Source: UBA6059 sp040219045
Lineage (GTDB): Bacteria > Bacteroidota > Bacteroidia > Cytophagales > Cyclobacteriaceae
Reading direction: 5' to 3'
Assembly: GCA_965229505.1 (NCBI GenBank)
Contig: OZ245881.1
Span: forward strand, 1,798,001-1,862,000
DNA: 64,000 nucleotides
Shown here piece by piece: positions 1-9,034 of the stretch. The translations under genes were made by a program, and so were the position numbers. The first letter of the stretch is position 1, and each line of letters begins with the position of its first letter. The notes beneath the pieces are model-generated. The model did no database searches, was not told where the DNA came from, and was given only the letters and a program-made list of their open reading frames with translations.

Positions 1-164
1 GAAGTTCGAAACTCACGATTCCCAAGCTCAGGGTTTTGGTGGATATCACGCCTCCACTCGATCACTTTAGGTTCAATAGACTCTGCCTTAGATGAAATCT
101 TCTTTGTAAAATCCTCCTCAACTCCGACAAAAAAGGTCAACAGATAAATAAATAGTGTTTTCAT
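1..164 (-). CDS. M20 family peptidase/amidohydrolase, N-terminal part (cut by window edge)
   Basis: The first 54 codons of a gene that runs off the left edge. The minus strand starts MKTLFIYLLTFFVG, a signal-peptide-like hydrophobic segment, and later reads EPKVIEWRRDIHQNPEL, almost identical to EPKVIAWRHYIHQYPEL in the complete M20 gene just upstream (168-1484). It is therefore a tandem paralogue of that gene, 3 bp after its stop codon and surely in the same operon. Zinc-binding motifs lie beyond the edge, so activity cannot be judged. The family hydrolyses N-acyl or N-aminoacyl amides with two metal ions. Confidence 0.85.
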   Translation of the reverse strand, partial: MKTLFIYLLTFFVGVEEDFTKKISSKAESIEPKVIEWRRDIHQNPELGNREFRT

Positions 165-167
165 TGC

Positions 168-1484
168 CTATTTCTTGTTCATGTAGTCAACCGTGAGTTG
201 GCTCAATGTTTTAATCCCCAAAAGCATGCTGCTGTCGTCCACAAAAAAGTCTGGTGTGTGGTGAGGAACAGCAGTTGCCGGATCCTGACCTTTGGGCATA
301 CCACCGAGCATAAAGAAAAAGCCCGGAACTTCCTTCTGGAAGAAACTGAAATCCTCAGCCCCGGTAATCGCCTTCATGAGATATACATTTTCCTCACCGG
401 CAGTAGCATTTAGCGTGGAAACAACGCTGGCCGTCAATTCGGGATCATTATAAGTGACAGGGTAGCCAGGGCGTATGATTAATTCGGCTTCCGCTCCATT
501 ACTTTTAGCCGTGTACTCCACGATCTCCTGCATTCTTTTGAAGATAGTCTTCTGCATATCCATATCCAGTGCACGGATGGTGCCTTCCATGTAGACTTCT
601 TCTGGAATAATATTACTTCTGACTCCACCAGAGATACGACCAATACTAACTACAGCACCTTCTTCGGTTAGTGGAAGACTTCTGCTAACTATGGTTTGAA
701 GGTTGTTGACGATCTGCGTAGCTGTGACTATAGGATCAATACCCGTCCATGGTGTGGAGCCATGGGTCTGTTTGCCCTTGATTCTAACCTCGAAGGAATT
801 GGCAGCTGCCAATATGCCTCCCGGCTTATAGGAGATGGTACCTACTTCAAAGCCTGACCAAATATGTAGTCCGAAGATGGCGTCCACATCAGGAGATTTT
901 AGCACCCCTTCTTTGATCATTAGTTCTGCTCCTCCCTCTTCTCCGACCGGCGCACCTTCTTCTGCCGGTTGGAATATAAACTTGACAGTTCCCTTAAGTT
1001 CCGGTTTCAGCTCGGTAAGCACCTCTGCTACTCCCATCAATATGGCAGTATGTGTGTCATGCCCGCAGGCATGCATTACCCCTACATCCAGGTCATTGTA
1101 TTTGGTTTTGACTTTTGACGCCCAGGGAATATCGACTCTCTCCACGACTGGCAGAGCATCAATATCTGCCCGTAATGCCACTACAGGCCCGGGTTTACCA
1201 CCCTTCAAAAGGCCGACGACTCCTGTGTGAGCCACTCCGGTCTGCACTTCCATGCCCAGGCTCTCCAAATGAGCAGCAATTTTTTCAGCCGTCTTAAACT
1301 CCCGATTTGACAATTCAGGGTACTGATGGATATAGTGACGCCAGGCGATTACCTTCGGCTCCACATTCTGAGCTAATTTTTCTATTTTGTCATTCCATTT
1401 GCCTTGCCCTATGACAGGCACAATGAGGGCTGAGCTCAATAAAAGGCTCAGGACTGCTGTTCTTATCTTCATATCATGTTTCAT
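168..1484 (-). CDS. Secreted M20 family amidohydrolase (N-acyl-amino-acid/IAA-amide hydrolase type)
   Basis: 438 residues. A hydrophobic signal peptide at residues 6-26 predicts export. The M20D zinc-hydrolase pattern is complete: RADIDALP (105-112), HACGHDTH (138-145) with metal-binding Cys/His, QPAEEGA with the catalytic and metal-binding acids (172-178), GLH near 207, GAEDF near residue 380 and HHTPDF close to the end. Members release amino acids from N-acyl or aryl amides; the exact substrate cannot be read from sequence. ATG at 1472 (residue 5) is an alternative start that gives a tidier signal peptide. A paralogue follows 3 bp downstream, and a penicillin-acylase-like gene diverges only 6 bp upstream. 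Confidence 0.9.
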   Translation of the reverse strand: MKHDMKIRTAVLSLLLSSALIVPVIGQGKWNDKIEKLAQNVEPKVIAWRHYIHQYPELSNREFKTAEKIAAHLESLGMEVQTGVAHTGVVGLLKGGKPGPVVALRADIDALPVVERVDIPWASKVKTKYNDLDVGVMHACGHDTHTAILMGVAEVLTELKPELKGTVKFIFQPAEEGAPVGEEGGAELMIKEGVLKSPDVDAIFGLHIWSGFEVGTISYKPGGILAAANSFEVRIKGKQTHGSTPWTGIDPIVTATQIVNNLQTIVSRSLPLTEEGAVVSIGRISGGVRSNIIPEEVYMEGTIRALDMDMQKTIFKRMQEIVEYTAKSNGAEAELIIRPGYPVTYNDPELTASVVSTLNATAGEENVYLMKAITGAEDFSFFQKEVPGFFFMLGGMPKGQDPATAVPHHTPDFFVDDSSMLLGIKTLSQLTVDYMNKK

Positions 1485-1490
1485 TGACCC

Positions 1491-3911
1491 ATGAAAATAC
1501 TAAAAACCCTGCTTCTCGTACTAGTGATTCTTTCTTTTAGCCTTTTGGTTATCGGATACTTCTATATCAGCGGCAAAGAACCCGCTTATGAGGGTTCCCT
1601 TAATCTGAAGGGTCTCGAAGCTCCGGTAGAAGTCGTATTCGATGATTATGGCATCCCCCACATTTATGCCGGGCAGGACAAGGACGCTTTTACGGCATTG
1701 GGGTACCTACACGCCCAAGATCGGCTCTGGCAAATGGAACTCATCCGGAGGATTGCCCCCGGTAGGCTGTCTGAGGTGTTCGGTAAAGACCTTGTAGAAA
1801 CGGATCGGTTTTTCAAAACACTGGGAATTAACCACTATAGCGTCAAGAGTGCCGAGGCACTTAAAAAAAGACAGAGTAAAGAACTCCTTTATGCAGAAGC
1901 GTATATCGCTGGGATCAATCAGTTTATGGAGTCTGGCTTCACACCAATCGAGTATGACCTGGTAGGCCTGGAGAAGGAGCCTTTTACACTTCAAGACATG
2001 TATAACGTGATGGGCTATATGTCCTTCAGTTTTGCGATAGCGCACAAGACAGAGCCAGTCATCTCCTATATGCAGGCCCTACCGGAAGAATACTTAGCAG
2101 CTTTTGAGCTTGAAGTGCCGAAGGCAAGCACCATCATTCCGAGTAATCCGACCATCGATACCAGCTATGTGAGTTTGTCCTCAGCAGTCAATAGCATATT
2201 CGATCAACTGCCATTAGCACCATTTATCGGCAGCAACAGCTGGGTGGTATCACCGGCCAAGTCAGCCTCTGGGAAGGCAGTCTTGAGCAATGATCCGCAC
2301 ATTGGCTTTTCACAGCCATCAGTATGGTACGAGGCGCATATTTCAAGCCCTGGCTTCAGCTACTATGGTTATCATCTGGCTGGGACTCCTTTTGCAACCT
2401 TGGTACATTCCGAGCACATCGCCACCGGCTTGACCATGTTCGAGAATGATGACCTGGACTTTTATAGGGAAAGAGTAAATCCAGAAAATAAAAATCAGTA
2501 TTGGGCGGTTGACCAATGGGTGGATTTTGAGACAAGGCAAGAGACGATAGTTGTAAAAGATGGTGAAAACGTGAGTTTCACTGTGCGAGACAGCAGACAT
2601 GGTCCCATCATGAACGACGCGGTTAAGACATTGGCCAATGAAGCTCCGGTAGCGGCCTGGTGGACTTATTATCAGTTTGACAACTACGTCTTTGAGGCTA
2701 CTCATAAAATGGCCGGAGCTAAAAGTATCGATGATGTACGTGAGGCGGCTAGTATGATTCACGCCCCAGGGCTTAATGTGATGTTTGCTGATAAGGAGGG
2801 AAACATTGCATGGTGGGCAGCTGGTCGACTGGTCAAGAGACCCGATCACGTCAACCCAAAAGCGATACTCGATGGTGCTTCGGGTGAAGACGATCCTTTA
2901 GGTTATTATGATTTCTCGGAAAACCCACAATCTGAGAATCCTTCATGGGGCTATGTATACAGCGCCAACAATCAATCTGAGATGAATATTGCGGATACGA
3001 CCATCCTCTATCCCGGGTACTACCTTCATGAGGGGCGCGCCAAACGAATTGTCGATGTGATGGAGACCAAGGAAAAATTCAGCCGTCAAGATTTGAAGGA
3101 GTTGTTCATGGACAACTACAATCCTATTGTAGCCAACCTTGCTCCCAAGATGGTCGAGCTGCTCTCGGGGCGTGACCTCACAGCTACGCAGCAATCCTTC
3201 GCCGATGCGCTTAAAAACTGGGACGGAAAACATGAAAAAGAGAGCGTAGGTCCACCTCTCTATTATGCCTGGGTCATGTACATGTTTGAGCATGCCATGA
3301 AAGATGAGTTGTTGCAGCTCAACCCTGAACTAGGAGAGGATGTCTTCGCAGACTTCATGAGCACGCACTTCCGCAAGCGCAACATCTTCACCTTGATGCA
3401 AAACGACTCCACGATTTGGTGGGATGATGTCAGTACTGAAGCTGTTGAGTCAAGAGCGGACATCATGTACACCAGCTTTGTTGCGGCAGTAGACTACCTA
3501 TCGGAAAGGTTTGGTCCGGATGCGGCGGAGCTGAGTTGGGAGAACTTCCATACGCTTGAGCACGGCCATGCGATGGGTCAGGTTGAGTTGCTGAGACCCT
3601 ATTTCAATGTGGGTCCATTTAACCTTGCTGGGTCTGATGAAAACTTGAATAACCTTGGCTTCCCACTAACTGAAGAAGGACTGTTCAAAGTGACTTTTGG
3701 GCCATCCACAAGGAGGATCATAGATTTTGCAGATGTGGGTTCGTCTGAGAGTATCCTGCCAACCGGTCAATCAGGCAATATTTTCAGCGGTCACTACAAG
3801 GATCAAGCGGAGATGTACGCAGAAGGACAATGGCGACCCATGCTATTCAACGAAGAAGATATTAGAAAGTCTGATTTCAGAAAGCTCACGCTGAGCCCAA
3901 GTCAAAATTAG
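1491..3911 (+). CDS. Penicillin acylase family protein (Ntn hydrolase)
   Basis: 806 residues, the usual length of a penicillin/AHL acylase precursor. An N-terminal hydrophobic segment (6-27) serves as signal peptide or anchor. The A-chain region contains GIPHIYA and LGYLHAQDRLWQMEL. The B chain should begin at Ser248 of the GSNSWVVS motif, the S-N-x-W autocleavage site and N-terminal nucleophile of this family; SNDPHIGF follows about 20 residues later, and DNYNPIVANL and LEHGHAMGQ further on. The family cleaves side-chain amides of penicillins, acyl-homoserine lactones or other N-acyl compounds; substrate unknown. It diverges from an M20 amidase gene 6 bp away and overlaps the convergent gene by 26 bp. 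Confidence 0.9.
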   Translation: MKILKTLLLVLVILSFSLLVIGYFYISGKEPAYEGSLNLKGLEAPVEVVFDDYGIPHIYAGQDKDAFTALGYLHAQDRLWQMELIRRIAPGRLSEVFGKDLVETDRFFKTLGINHYSVKSAEALKKRQSKELLYAEAYIAGINQFMESGFTPIEYDLVGLEKEPFTLQDMYNVMGYMSFSFAIAHKTEPVISYMQALPEEYLAAFELEVPKASTIIPSNPTIDTSYVSLSSAVNSIFDQLPLAPFIGSNSWVVSPAKSASGKAVLSNDPHIGFSQPSVWYEAHISSPGFSYYGYHLAGTPFATLVHSEHIATGLTMFENDDLDFYRERVNPENKNQYWAVDQWVDFETRQETIVVKDGENVSFTVRDSRHGPIMNDAVKTLANEAPVAAWWTYYQFDNYVFEATHKMAGAKSIDDVREAASMIHAPGLNVMFADKEGNIAWWAAGRLVKRPDHVNPKAILDGASGEDDPLGYYDFSENPQSENPSWGYVYSANNQSEMNIADTTILYPGYYLHEGRAKRIVDVMETKEKFSRQDLKELFMDNYNPIVANLAPKMVELLSGRDLTATQQSFADALKNWDGKHEKESVGPPLYYAWVMYMFEHAMKDELLQLNPELGEDVFADFMSTHFRKRNIFTLMQNDSTIWWDDVSTEAVESRADIMYTSFVAAVDYLSERFGPDAAELSWENFHTLEHGHAMGQVELLRPYFNVGPFNLAGSDENLNNLGFPLTEEGLFKVTFGPSTRRIIDFADVGSSESILPTGQSGNIFSGHYKDQAEMYAEGQWRPMLFNEEDIRKSDFRKLTLSPSQN

Positions 3912-4347
3912 AAACAGCCATTTTCTTTAGCAGGACACTTCTAAGAATGAGGTAAGCCAGCAGGCCAATTGGGCCTAGCAGGAAGGTGAAGATTAGCGGC
4001 AGCACGATGTAGATATGCTTGATGTCATGCTTCCGCGCATTGGAACTAATCCAGAGACCCACCATAAGGTCAAAAGCGAGGTAGTGTATCCAGCCAACCA
4101 GTACCACTTCCCGCTGAGAGAACATAGCCGCGACGCTATCCAGTGAGCTGAAGTCCATTCCTCCTTCAGCGGGAAAAGCAAACATGGCAATCAGGTATGC
4201 TGCGCACAGCAAGGCCGGTACTAATAACGAAAACAGTAGTTTTCTGGTAACATGCCAATTGGGCGTAAAGAGCAGCAGCGCCCAGCCTAATGTGGCCAGG
4301 CCATTCGTCAGACTAAATACTTGATCAAGTGTTATTATCTCCGCCAT
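3886..4347 (-). CDS. ABA4-like (DUF4281) integral membrane protein
   Basis: 153 residues with four predicted membrane segments (about 14-28, 35-57, 80-100, 112-135). The layout and the LTNGLATLGWALLLF start, GWIHYLAFDLMVGLWI and FLLGPIGLLAYLILR segments resemble the ABA4-like/DUF4281 family. In plants ABA4 is needed for neoxanthin synthesis; bacterial members have no fixed role. It lies 26 bp after the ABC permease gene on the same strand, so it is probably co-transcribed with it, and its last 26 bp overlap the end of the penicillin-acylase gene. A CrtA-like carotenoid-enzyme homologue is also in this window (34.1-34.8 kb), but no other carotenoid genes are. Confidence 0.7.
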   Translation of the reverse strand: MAEIITLDQVFSLTNGLATLGWALLLFTPNWHVTRKLLFSLLVPALLCAAYLIAMFAFPAEGGMDFSSLDSVAAMFSQREVVLVGWIHYLAFDLMVGLWISSNARKHDIKHIYIVLPLIFTFLLGPIGLLAYLILRSVLLKKMAVSNFDLGSA

Positions 4348-4373
4348 GGCATCTTCCGTTTAGAAGATGCAAT

Positions 4374-6749
4374 CTATTCATACCTGAGAGATTCCACCGG
4401 GTTTTTCCTGGCAGCAACAAGGATACGGCCGCTGCTCGTGAAAAGTAGAATACCCAATATCAGCAGAGCAGGTACAACCATGGAAGTCCAACTGATAGGC
4501 AGGTGATAGGCAAATACCTGAGCAATCAAAAAGTCCGTCACCAGATAGCCCAGACCCAGACCTATCACAATACCTAATCCTAGTATCCATGAAAAATCAA
4601 GGTTAAGTAAGGTGACAAGTTCAGCAATTTGCGCCCCCAGCACTTTCCTCACACCTATCTCCTTCATCCTTCGAAGGATACTCAAGGACACCAAGGTGAA
4701 TAATCCTACTGAAGATAATAATACCGCGAGTAAGCCTAGAAAAGAGAAGATGACGACAATATTCTTGTTGACCATCTGTTCGTCGCTGAACCGATCCTCT
4801 TGATAGAACCCTTCAAACGGTGTAGTGGGGAAAGTAGCCAGCCAGGTACTTTCCAGGTATTCGTACGTCTCGAGAGATTTATTGCCGGGCACTTTAGCTA
4901 GCACAAATTTAGACCTTTCGTCATCCGTCACTCGCATCGCGAGCGGAGTTACCGGATCCCAAAACCCATTGGAATAAAAATTCTCCGTCACGCCGATGAC
5001 TGTGAGCCTGGTGGTGTCATTGTAGGTGATCCTTTTCCCGATAGGGTCATCCCAGCCGAGTTTCTCCGCCATCTTTTCATTAATGATAATCGCGGACTCT
5101 TTCTCGCTCTCCACCAGGTCTGGGTTGAACGATCGTCCGGCAACAATATCAATATCCATAAACTCTAGATAACCAGGAGTGAACGACATCATTAGCGTTT
5201 CCAGCTCACGATCTTCAGTAATCAACGTGTGCGCGTAGTTGGAATAAGTCACATGATATGGCGAGGTGTGTAGCTCCGTGATATTGGGGTTCTGACTAAT
5301 AATATTTACCAACTGCCTTGCCTCCATACCATCAGCGACCCTGACGCCCAGTAGGTTACCACGAACGAACCCAACATCCAAAGACTGCTGATATTTTGCA
5401 TTTTGAATAAAGGACATACTCGTCACCAGTGTCATGAGTGTAAAGGCCACTTGAAGTGTCAGTAATGCTTTGCTCAATCTGCTGGTCTTGCCAAGGCTCA
5501 GGCTGCCCCTCAATATCCTGACTGGCTCGAATTTGCTGACGTAAATGCTCGGGTAGGCACCAGCAACTAGTCCCGTGAAAATCAACAATCCGAATAAGAA
5601 CCCAAAAATCTCCGGATCCCGGGTGAAGTTGAGCTCCAACACCATGCCATCCCACATCGCACCATAGGCTGGAACCATATAAATGGCAATCAAAACAGAC
5701 ATCAGTATCGCGATGAAGCAAATCAGAAGGTTTTCAAACATGAATTGGAACATCAGCTGGCTTCTGTTACCCCCGATCACTTTGCGTATACCTATTTCTT
5801 TGAGCCGCTTACCAGAAGTGGCAATAGCGGTGTTGGTATAGTTGAAGCCGGCTATTAATAGCATCATCAGCGCCAATACCAATGGCGCATAATAGGAGAC
5901 TGGGTCGGGCGCCTCACTCAACCAGTTTGCATAGAGGTTGTGTGCTGTCTGGGCGAAGGTAGCCAATGGCTCCAGATAGTAGTCAGCGACCTTCCAGTCT
6001 GGACGAGCCTCATTCTGCACAGCTATGTAGTTTGCCAATAATTTCTCTATGTCCCTGCTGGCAGCTTCGTCCGTTACCTGAATAAAGCTAGCTGCAATCA
6101 GTCTTGTCCAATCATTTCGCTGTTTGTCCTCAAGGGTCAGATAGTTATCGAAGTTCATTAACACGTCAAAGTGGAGGCTGGAGTTTTGAGGTTGATCTTC
6201 CAAAACACCTGCCACAAGAAACCCCTGGCTCTTGCCATTATTATCAACTAGCGTAATGATTTCCCCGATAGGGTCATCCTCGCCAAAGTATATACCTGCA
6301 GCTGTCTCAGATAAGAGCACAATTTTCTCGTCCTTGAACGTATCGATCGTACCGCGCTTCACGGGAAGCGTGAACATTTCGAAAATCTCAGGGTCAGCAA
6401 AGCCTACTCTTTTTGTCAGCACCTTATCCCCATGTAAAATCACGAAACTTCCTGAGTGATACTTCGCGGCACTTTTAATTCCAGAAAGATCTGACCTTAT
6501 TGCTTCTACTAGCGGCAATGGAGAAACTCCGTAGGGCGTAAATTCACCTGACGCTTCTTTTCTGATATGAACCTTATAGATTTCGGTATAATTCTCGTGG
6601 TTGCGATCAAAATCCGCTGAGTACTTGTAATTAATAAAGGCGACAATGCAGCAAGCCATGGATAAAGCCAGGCCTGAGACGTTTATCAGCACAAAAAGCT
6701 TGTTACGAATTAAATTGCGTATTGTGATTTTGAAAAAGTTCTTGATCAT
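4374..6749 (-). CDS. ABC transporter permease, MacB/FtsX type with two FtsX units
   Basis: 791 residues. The start FKITIRNLIRNKLFVLINVSGLALS is the hallmark of the large Bacteroidota permeases that carry two MacB-type periplasmic plus FtsX units. TM1 lies near 20-42; a periplasmic domain follows; a three-helix FtsX block at about 285-415 contains KRLKEIGIRKVIGG; a helix near 425-445 precedes a second periplasmic domain; a last FtsX block (about 670-785) contains RRMKEIGVRKVLGA. Members pair with a separate MacB-like ATPase in lipoprotein, peptide or macrolide transport or in signalling; no ATPase gene is next to it here. A 10-bp palindrome sits just upstream of the start. Confidence 0.88.
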   Translation of the reverse strand: MIKNFFKITIRNLIRNKLFVLINVSGLALSMACCIVAFINYKYSADFDRNHENYTEIYKVHIRKEASGEFTPYGVSPLPLVEAIRSDLSGIKSAAKYHSGSFVILHGDKVLTKRVGFADPEIFEMFTLPVKRGTIDTFKDEKIVLLSETAAGIYFGEDDPIGEIITLVDNNGKSQGFLVAGVLEDQPQNSSLHFDVLMNFDNYLTLEDKQRNDWTRLIAASFIQVTDEAASRDIEKLLANYIAVQNEARPDWKVADYYLEPLATFAQTAHNLYANWLSEAPDPVSYYAPLVLALMMLLIAGFNYTNTAIATSGKRLKEIGIRKVIGGNRSQLMFQFMFENLLICFIAILMSVLIAIYMVPAYGAMWDGMVLELNFTRDPEIFGFLFGLLIFTGLVAGAYPSIYVSKFEPVRILRGSLSLGKTSRLSKALLTLQVAFTLMTLVTSMSFIQNAKYQQSLDVGFVRGNLLGVRVADGMEARQLVNIISQNPNITELHTSPYHVTYSNYAHTLITEDRELETLMMSFTPGYLEFMDIDIVAGRSFNPDLVESEKESAIIINEKMAEKLGWDDPIGKRITYNDTTRLTVIGVTENFYSNGFWDPVTPLAMRVTDDERSKFVLAKVPGNKSLETYEYLESTWLATFPTTPFEGFYQEDRFSDEQMVNKNIVVIFSFLGLLAVLLSSVGLFTLVSLSILRRMKEIGVRKVLGAQIAELVTLLNLDFSWILGLGIVIGLGLGYLVTDFLIAQVFAYHLPISWTSMVVPALLILGILLFTSSGRILVAARKNPVESLRYE

Positions 6750-6751
6750 GG

Positions 6752-6761
6752 TACCGCGGTA
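6752..6761. promoter_or_regulatory. 10-bp palindrome directly upstream of the ABC permease start
   Basis: TACCGCGGTA is a perfect palindrome whose end lies 2 bp before the ATG of the minus-strand permease gene, inside the 191-bp divergent region with the CaCA exchanger. It could be an operator or chance; no second copy was noticed. The remainder of 6762-6940 shows no recognisable element. Confidence 0.25.
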
Positions 6762-6940
6762 TTAATGGATAATAGTCACTAGACTACAGTTATACCCCGG
6801 AGGTTGCATCGAATAGTGTATAATTCTCTATTGGCGCCCAAGAAACCGCCGTTTGCGACGTGGTATTAAGAAAATCACTTATATTAGGCTTTCAAATCAG
6901 CAGTTGGAAACCATAAATCGCACCGTAACCAATTTAACCT

Positions 6941-8137
6941 ATGGGTATTCTAATCCCTCTGATTCTTATTAGTATTTGCTGTTTAGTGATTTGGCGTGCT
7001 GGAGATGGTTTCATGACCGCATCTGAATACATTGGTCGACATTTGTCTGACGGTGTTCGCGGAGCTACTATTAATGCCATAGCCAGTTCAATGCCTGAGG
7101 TATTCACCTCACTTTTTTTCCTCTTCATTTTAAATGATGCCAACGGGTTCTCCGGGGGTATTGGTACAACCGCTGGTAGCGCCATCTTCAACGGAATGGT
7201 GATTCCGGCTGTATCAATCCTGGCTGTATTAGGTATCGGGCTTGCCTCGAAAATTGAGGTATCTAAGAAAGTGTTGAAAAGAGACGGCATTTCATTGATT
7301 CTGGCAGAGTTGATCTTTCTAATCCTGATCAGTGGATCAGAGTTAGATTGGTATCATGGATTACTGCTCATGATGGTCTATGTGGTGTATATCATCTATA
7401 TGTTTTCCACTATGGACAAGTCCATGCGTGCTGAGATGCTCGCAGAACCTGAGGTGGAAGAGGATTTTGAGCTAGATGATGAAATTAAAAACGAACCCTT
7501 CCTTAAGGCCCTGTTTACCCTGGATCTTGAGCGCCTGTTTATTGGCAAGAATAAAATCAGCAATGCCAATGCATGGCCATTGTTAATCACCGCTACGCTA
7601 TCTATAGCGGGTGTTTGTTATTTGCTGGTAGTGGCTTGTGAATGGATGGGTGAAGAGACATATCATGTTCCCTATCTTGGCGAGTTTCATGGTTTGGGAA
7701 TCCCAGTCATGTTTGTGGCATTGATCCTTGCCGCAGCAGCAAGTAGCTTCCCTGACACCATCATTTCGATCAAAGATGCCCAAAGAGGAAAGTATGATGA
7801 CGCTATTTCCAATGCCCTGGGTAGTAACATTTTTGATGTGTGTTTTGCATTAGGATTTCCCTTGTTCTTATTCACCTTGATCAATGGCCCGCTGACCATG
7901 CCGCCTGAAATTCAGGCATTAAGTAGCGAACTTCGGTTGTTACTTCTTCTATTGACAGTGCTTGCGGTATTCATTTATACTACCGGAAAGTACATGGGAA
8001 AGGTCAAGGCTCTGATGCTGCTTTCTATCTATTTCCTTTTCGTCCTTTATATCATCGGCAGGGGATCTGGGAATGAGTTTGCGGAAAGTATTGCAGGTGT
8101 ACTCAGAGGAATTATCGACCTATTCAATATAGGCTAG
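6941..8137 (+). CDS. CaCA family Ca2+/cation antiporter (YrbG-like)
   Basis: 398 residues, about ten membrane helices. Two alpha repeats define the Ca2+:cation antiporter superfamily: GVRGATINAIASSMPEVFTS near residues 39-58 and ILAAAASSFPDTIISIKDA near 262-280, each with the acidic residue after Ser-x-Pro that binds the ion; the second is followed by GKYDDAISNALGSNIFDV. Between the halves is an acidic cytosolic loop (about 165-185, EPEVEEDFELDDE). It is inferred to exchange Ca2+ or Na+ at the inner membrane. It stands alone: a divergent permease lies upstream and a convergent SDR gene ends 6 bp away. Confidence 0.87.
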   Translation: MGILIPLILISICCLVIWRAGDGFMTASEYIGRHLSDGVRGATINAIASSMPEVFTSLFFLFILNDANGFSGGIGTTAGSAIFNGMVIPAVSILAVLGIGLASKIEVSKKVLKRDGISLILAELIFLILISGSELDWYHGLLLMMVYVVYIIYMFSTMDKSMRAEMLAEPEVEEDFELDDEIKNEPFLKALFTLDLERLFIGKNKISNANAWPLLITATLSIAGVCYLLVVACEWMGEETYHVPYLGEFHGLGIPVMFVALILAAAASSFPDTIISIKDAQRGKYDDAISNALGSNIFDVCFALGFPLFLFTLINGPLTMPPEIQALSSELRLLLLLLTVLAVFIYTTGKYMGKVKALMLLSIYFLFVLYIIGRGSGNEFAESIAGVLRGIIDLFNIG

Positions 8138-8143
8138 CTATTT

Positions 8144-8983
8144 TCAGAGTCCTGTTTGCTCGGCACTAACCTGCCATAGTTTATCCATTAGTTTTTCGTC
8201 TTTGGCGAGTGGGTTAGACTCCTGCTCTTTGCAGTTGTCATAATACCTCCCACTTATGCTATTTAGCTTTGGGTCTGATGCAAGATAGATTGAAGTGCGC
8301 GCACCTTGCTCTTCAGTAATCATGAACAATTTCCCGATTTTCCATACGAGACCAATCCAACTATCATTGTTCTTATCACCGATTGAAGTTTTCACCACTC
8401 CCGGATGAAGGCTATTGGCTGTCACTTTTGTTTCTTTCAATTTTCTGGTAAGGTCATTAGCAAAAAGAACGTTGGCTAGCTTGGACTGGGCATAAGCAGC
8501 AAGACCGACATATTTTTTCTTGCGATTGAGATCCTTGAAGTACAAAAACCCTTTGTAGTGCCCTTTGGAGCTGACATTGATAATTCGGCCTTGTTCTGAT
8601 TTCTTAATGTTTTCGAGTAGTAGATTCGTTAGCAGAAATCCAGAGAGGTGATTAATCTGCCACTGGAGCTCATAGCCGTCTTCGGTCTCCTGATAATCAG
8701 TAAAAAATGTACCCGCATTGTTGACTAATACATCCAGGGTGGGATATTTAGAGTCTACTTCCAACGCCAGAGCTCTCACTGATGCAAATGATCCTAAATC
8801 TCCGGTCAAAACATCTACAGTGTCGCTCCCGCTGGCTGCCTTAATTTCTTCGACCGCTGCTTCCCCTTTTTGCGCGTTTCGAGAGACAATGGTGACGTGT
8901 GCCCCTTTTTTAGCAAGGCCAATCGCTGTGTGTTTTCCAATTCCAGTATTCCCACCTGTGATCAGTACCGTTTTTCCCTTCAT
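8144..8983 (-). CDS. Short-chain dehydrogenase/reductase (retinol-dehydrogenase-like)
   Basis: 279 residues from ATG 8983. The Rossmann fold begins at once with KTVLITGGNTGIGKHTA (TGxxxGIG cofactor loop); NNAGTFF, the active-site pair NVSS and YAQSK (Tyr-x-x-x-Lys) and LHPGVVKT follow, typical of RDH11-14/WW-like SDRs. The product is inferred to be a cytosolic NADP(H)-dependent oxidoreductase of unknown substrate. Reading could start 12 codons earlier (9019), but the start used puts the beta strand right after Met, as in the family. It is divergent from the TPR protein gene across about 50 bp. Confidence 0.87.
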   Translation of the reverse strand: MKGKTVLITGGNTGIGKHTAIGLAKKGAHVTIVSRNAQKGEAAVEEIKAASGSDTVDVLTGDLGSFASVRALALEVDSKYPTLDVLVNNAGTFFTDYQETEDGYELQWQINHLSGFLLTNLLLENIKKSEQGRIINVSSKGHYKGFLYFKDLNRKKKYVGLAAYAQSKLANVLFANDLTRKLKETKVTANSLHPGVVKTSIGDKNNDSWIGLVWKIGKLFMITEEQGARTSIYLASDPKLNSISGRYYDNCKEQESNPLAKDEKLMDKLWQVSAEQTGL

Positions 8984-9015
8984 AGCAACAAATATTCTTG
9001 ACTTTAGTATTTTTA

Positions 9016-9032
9016 TCAATCTAATTGATTGA
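9016..9032. promoter_or_regulatory. Short inverted repeat between divergent SDR and TPR genes
   Basis: TCAATC-TAATT-GATTGA is a perfect 6-bp inverted repeat in the 51-bp divergent spacer, 2 bp before the TPR gene start. It may be an operator or act on translation; chance is possible. Confidence 0.25.
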
Positions 9033-9034
9033 AT

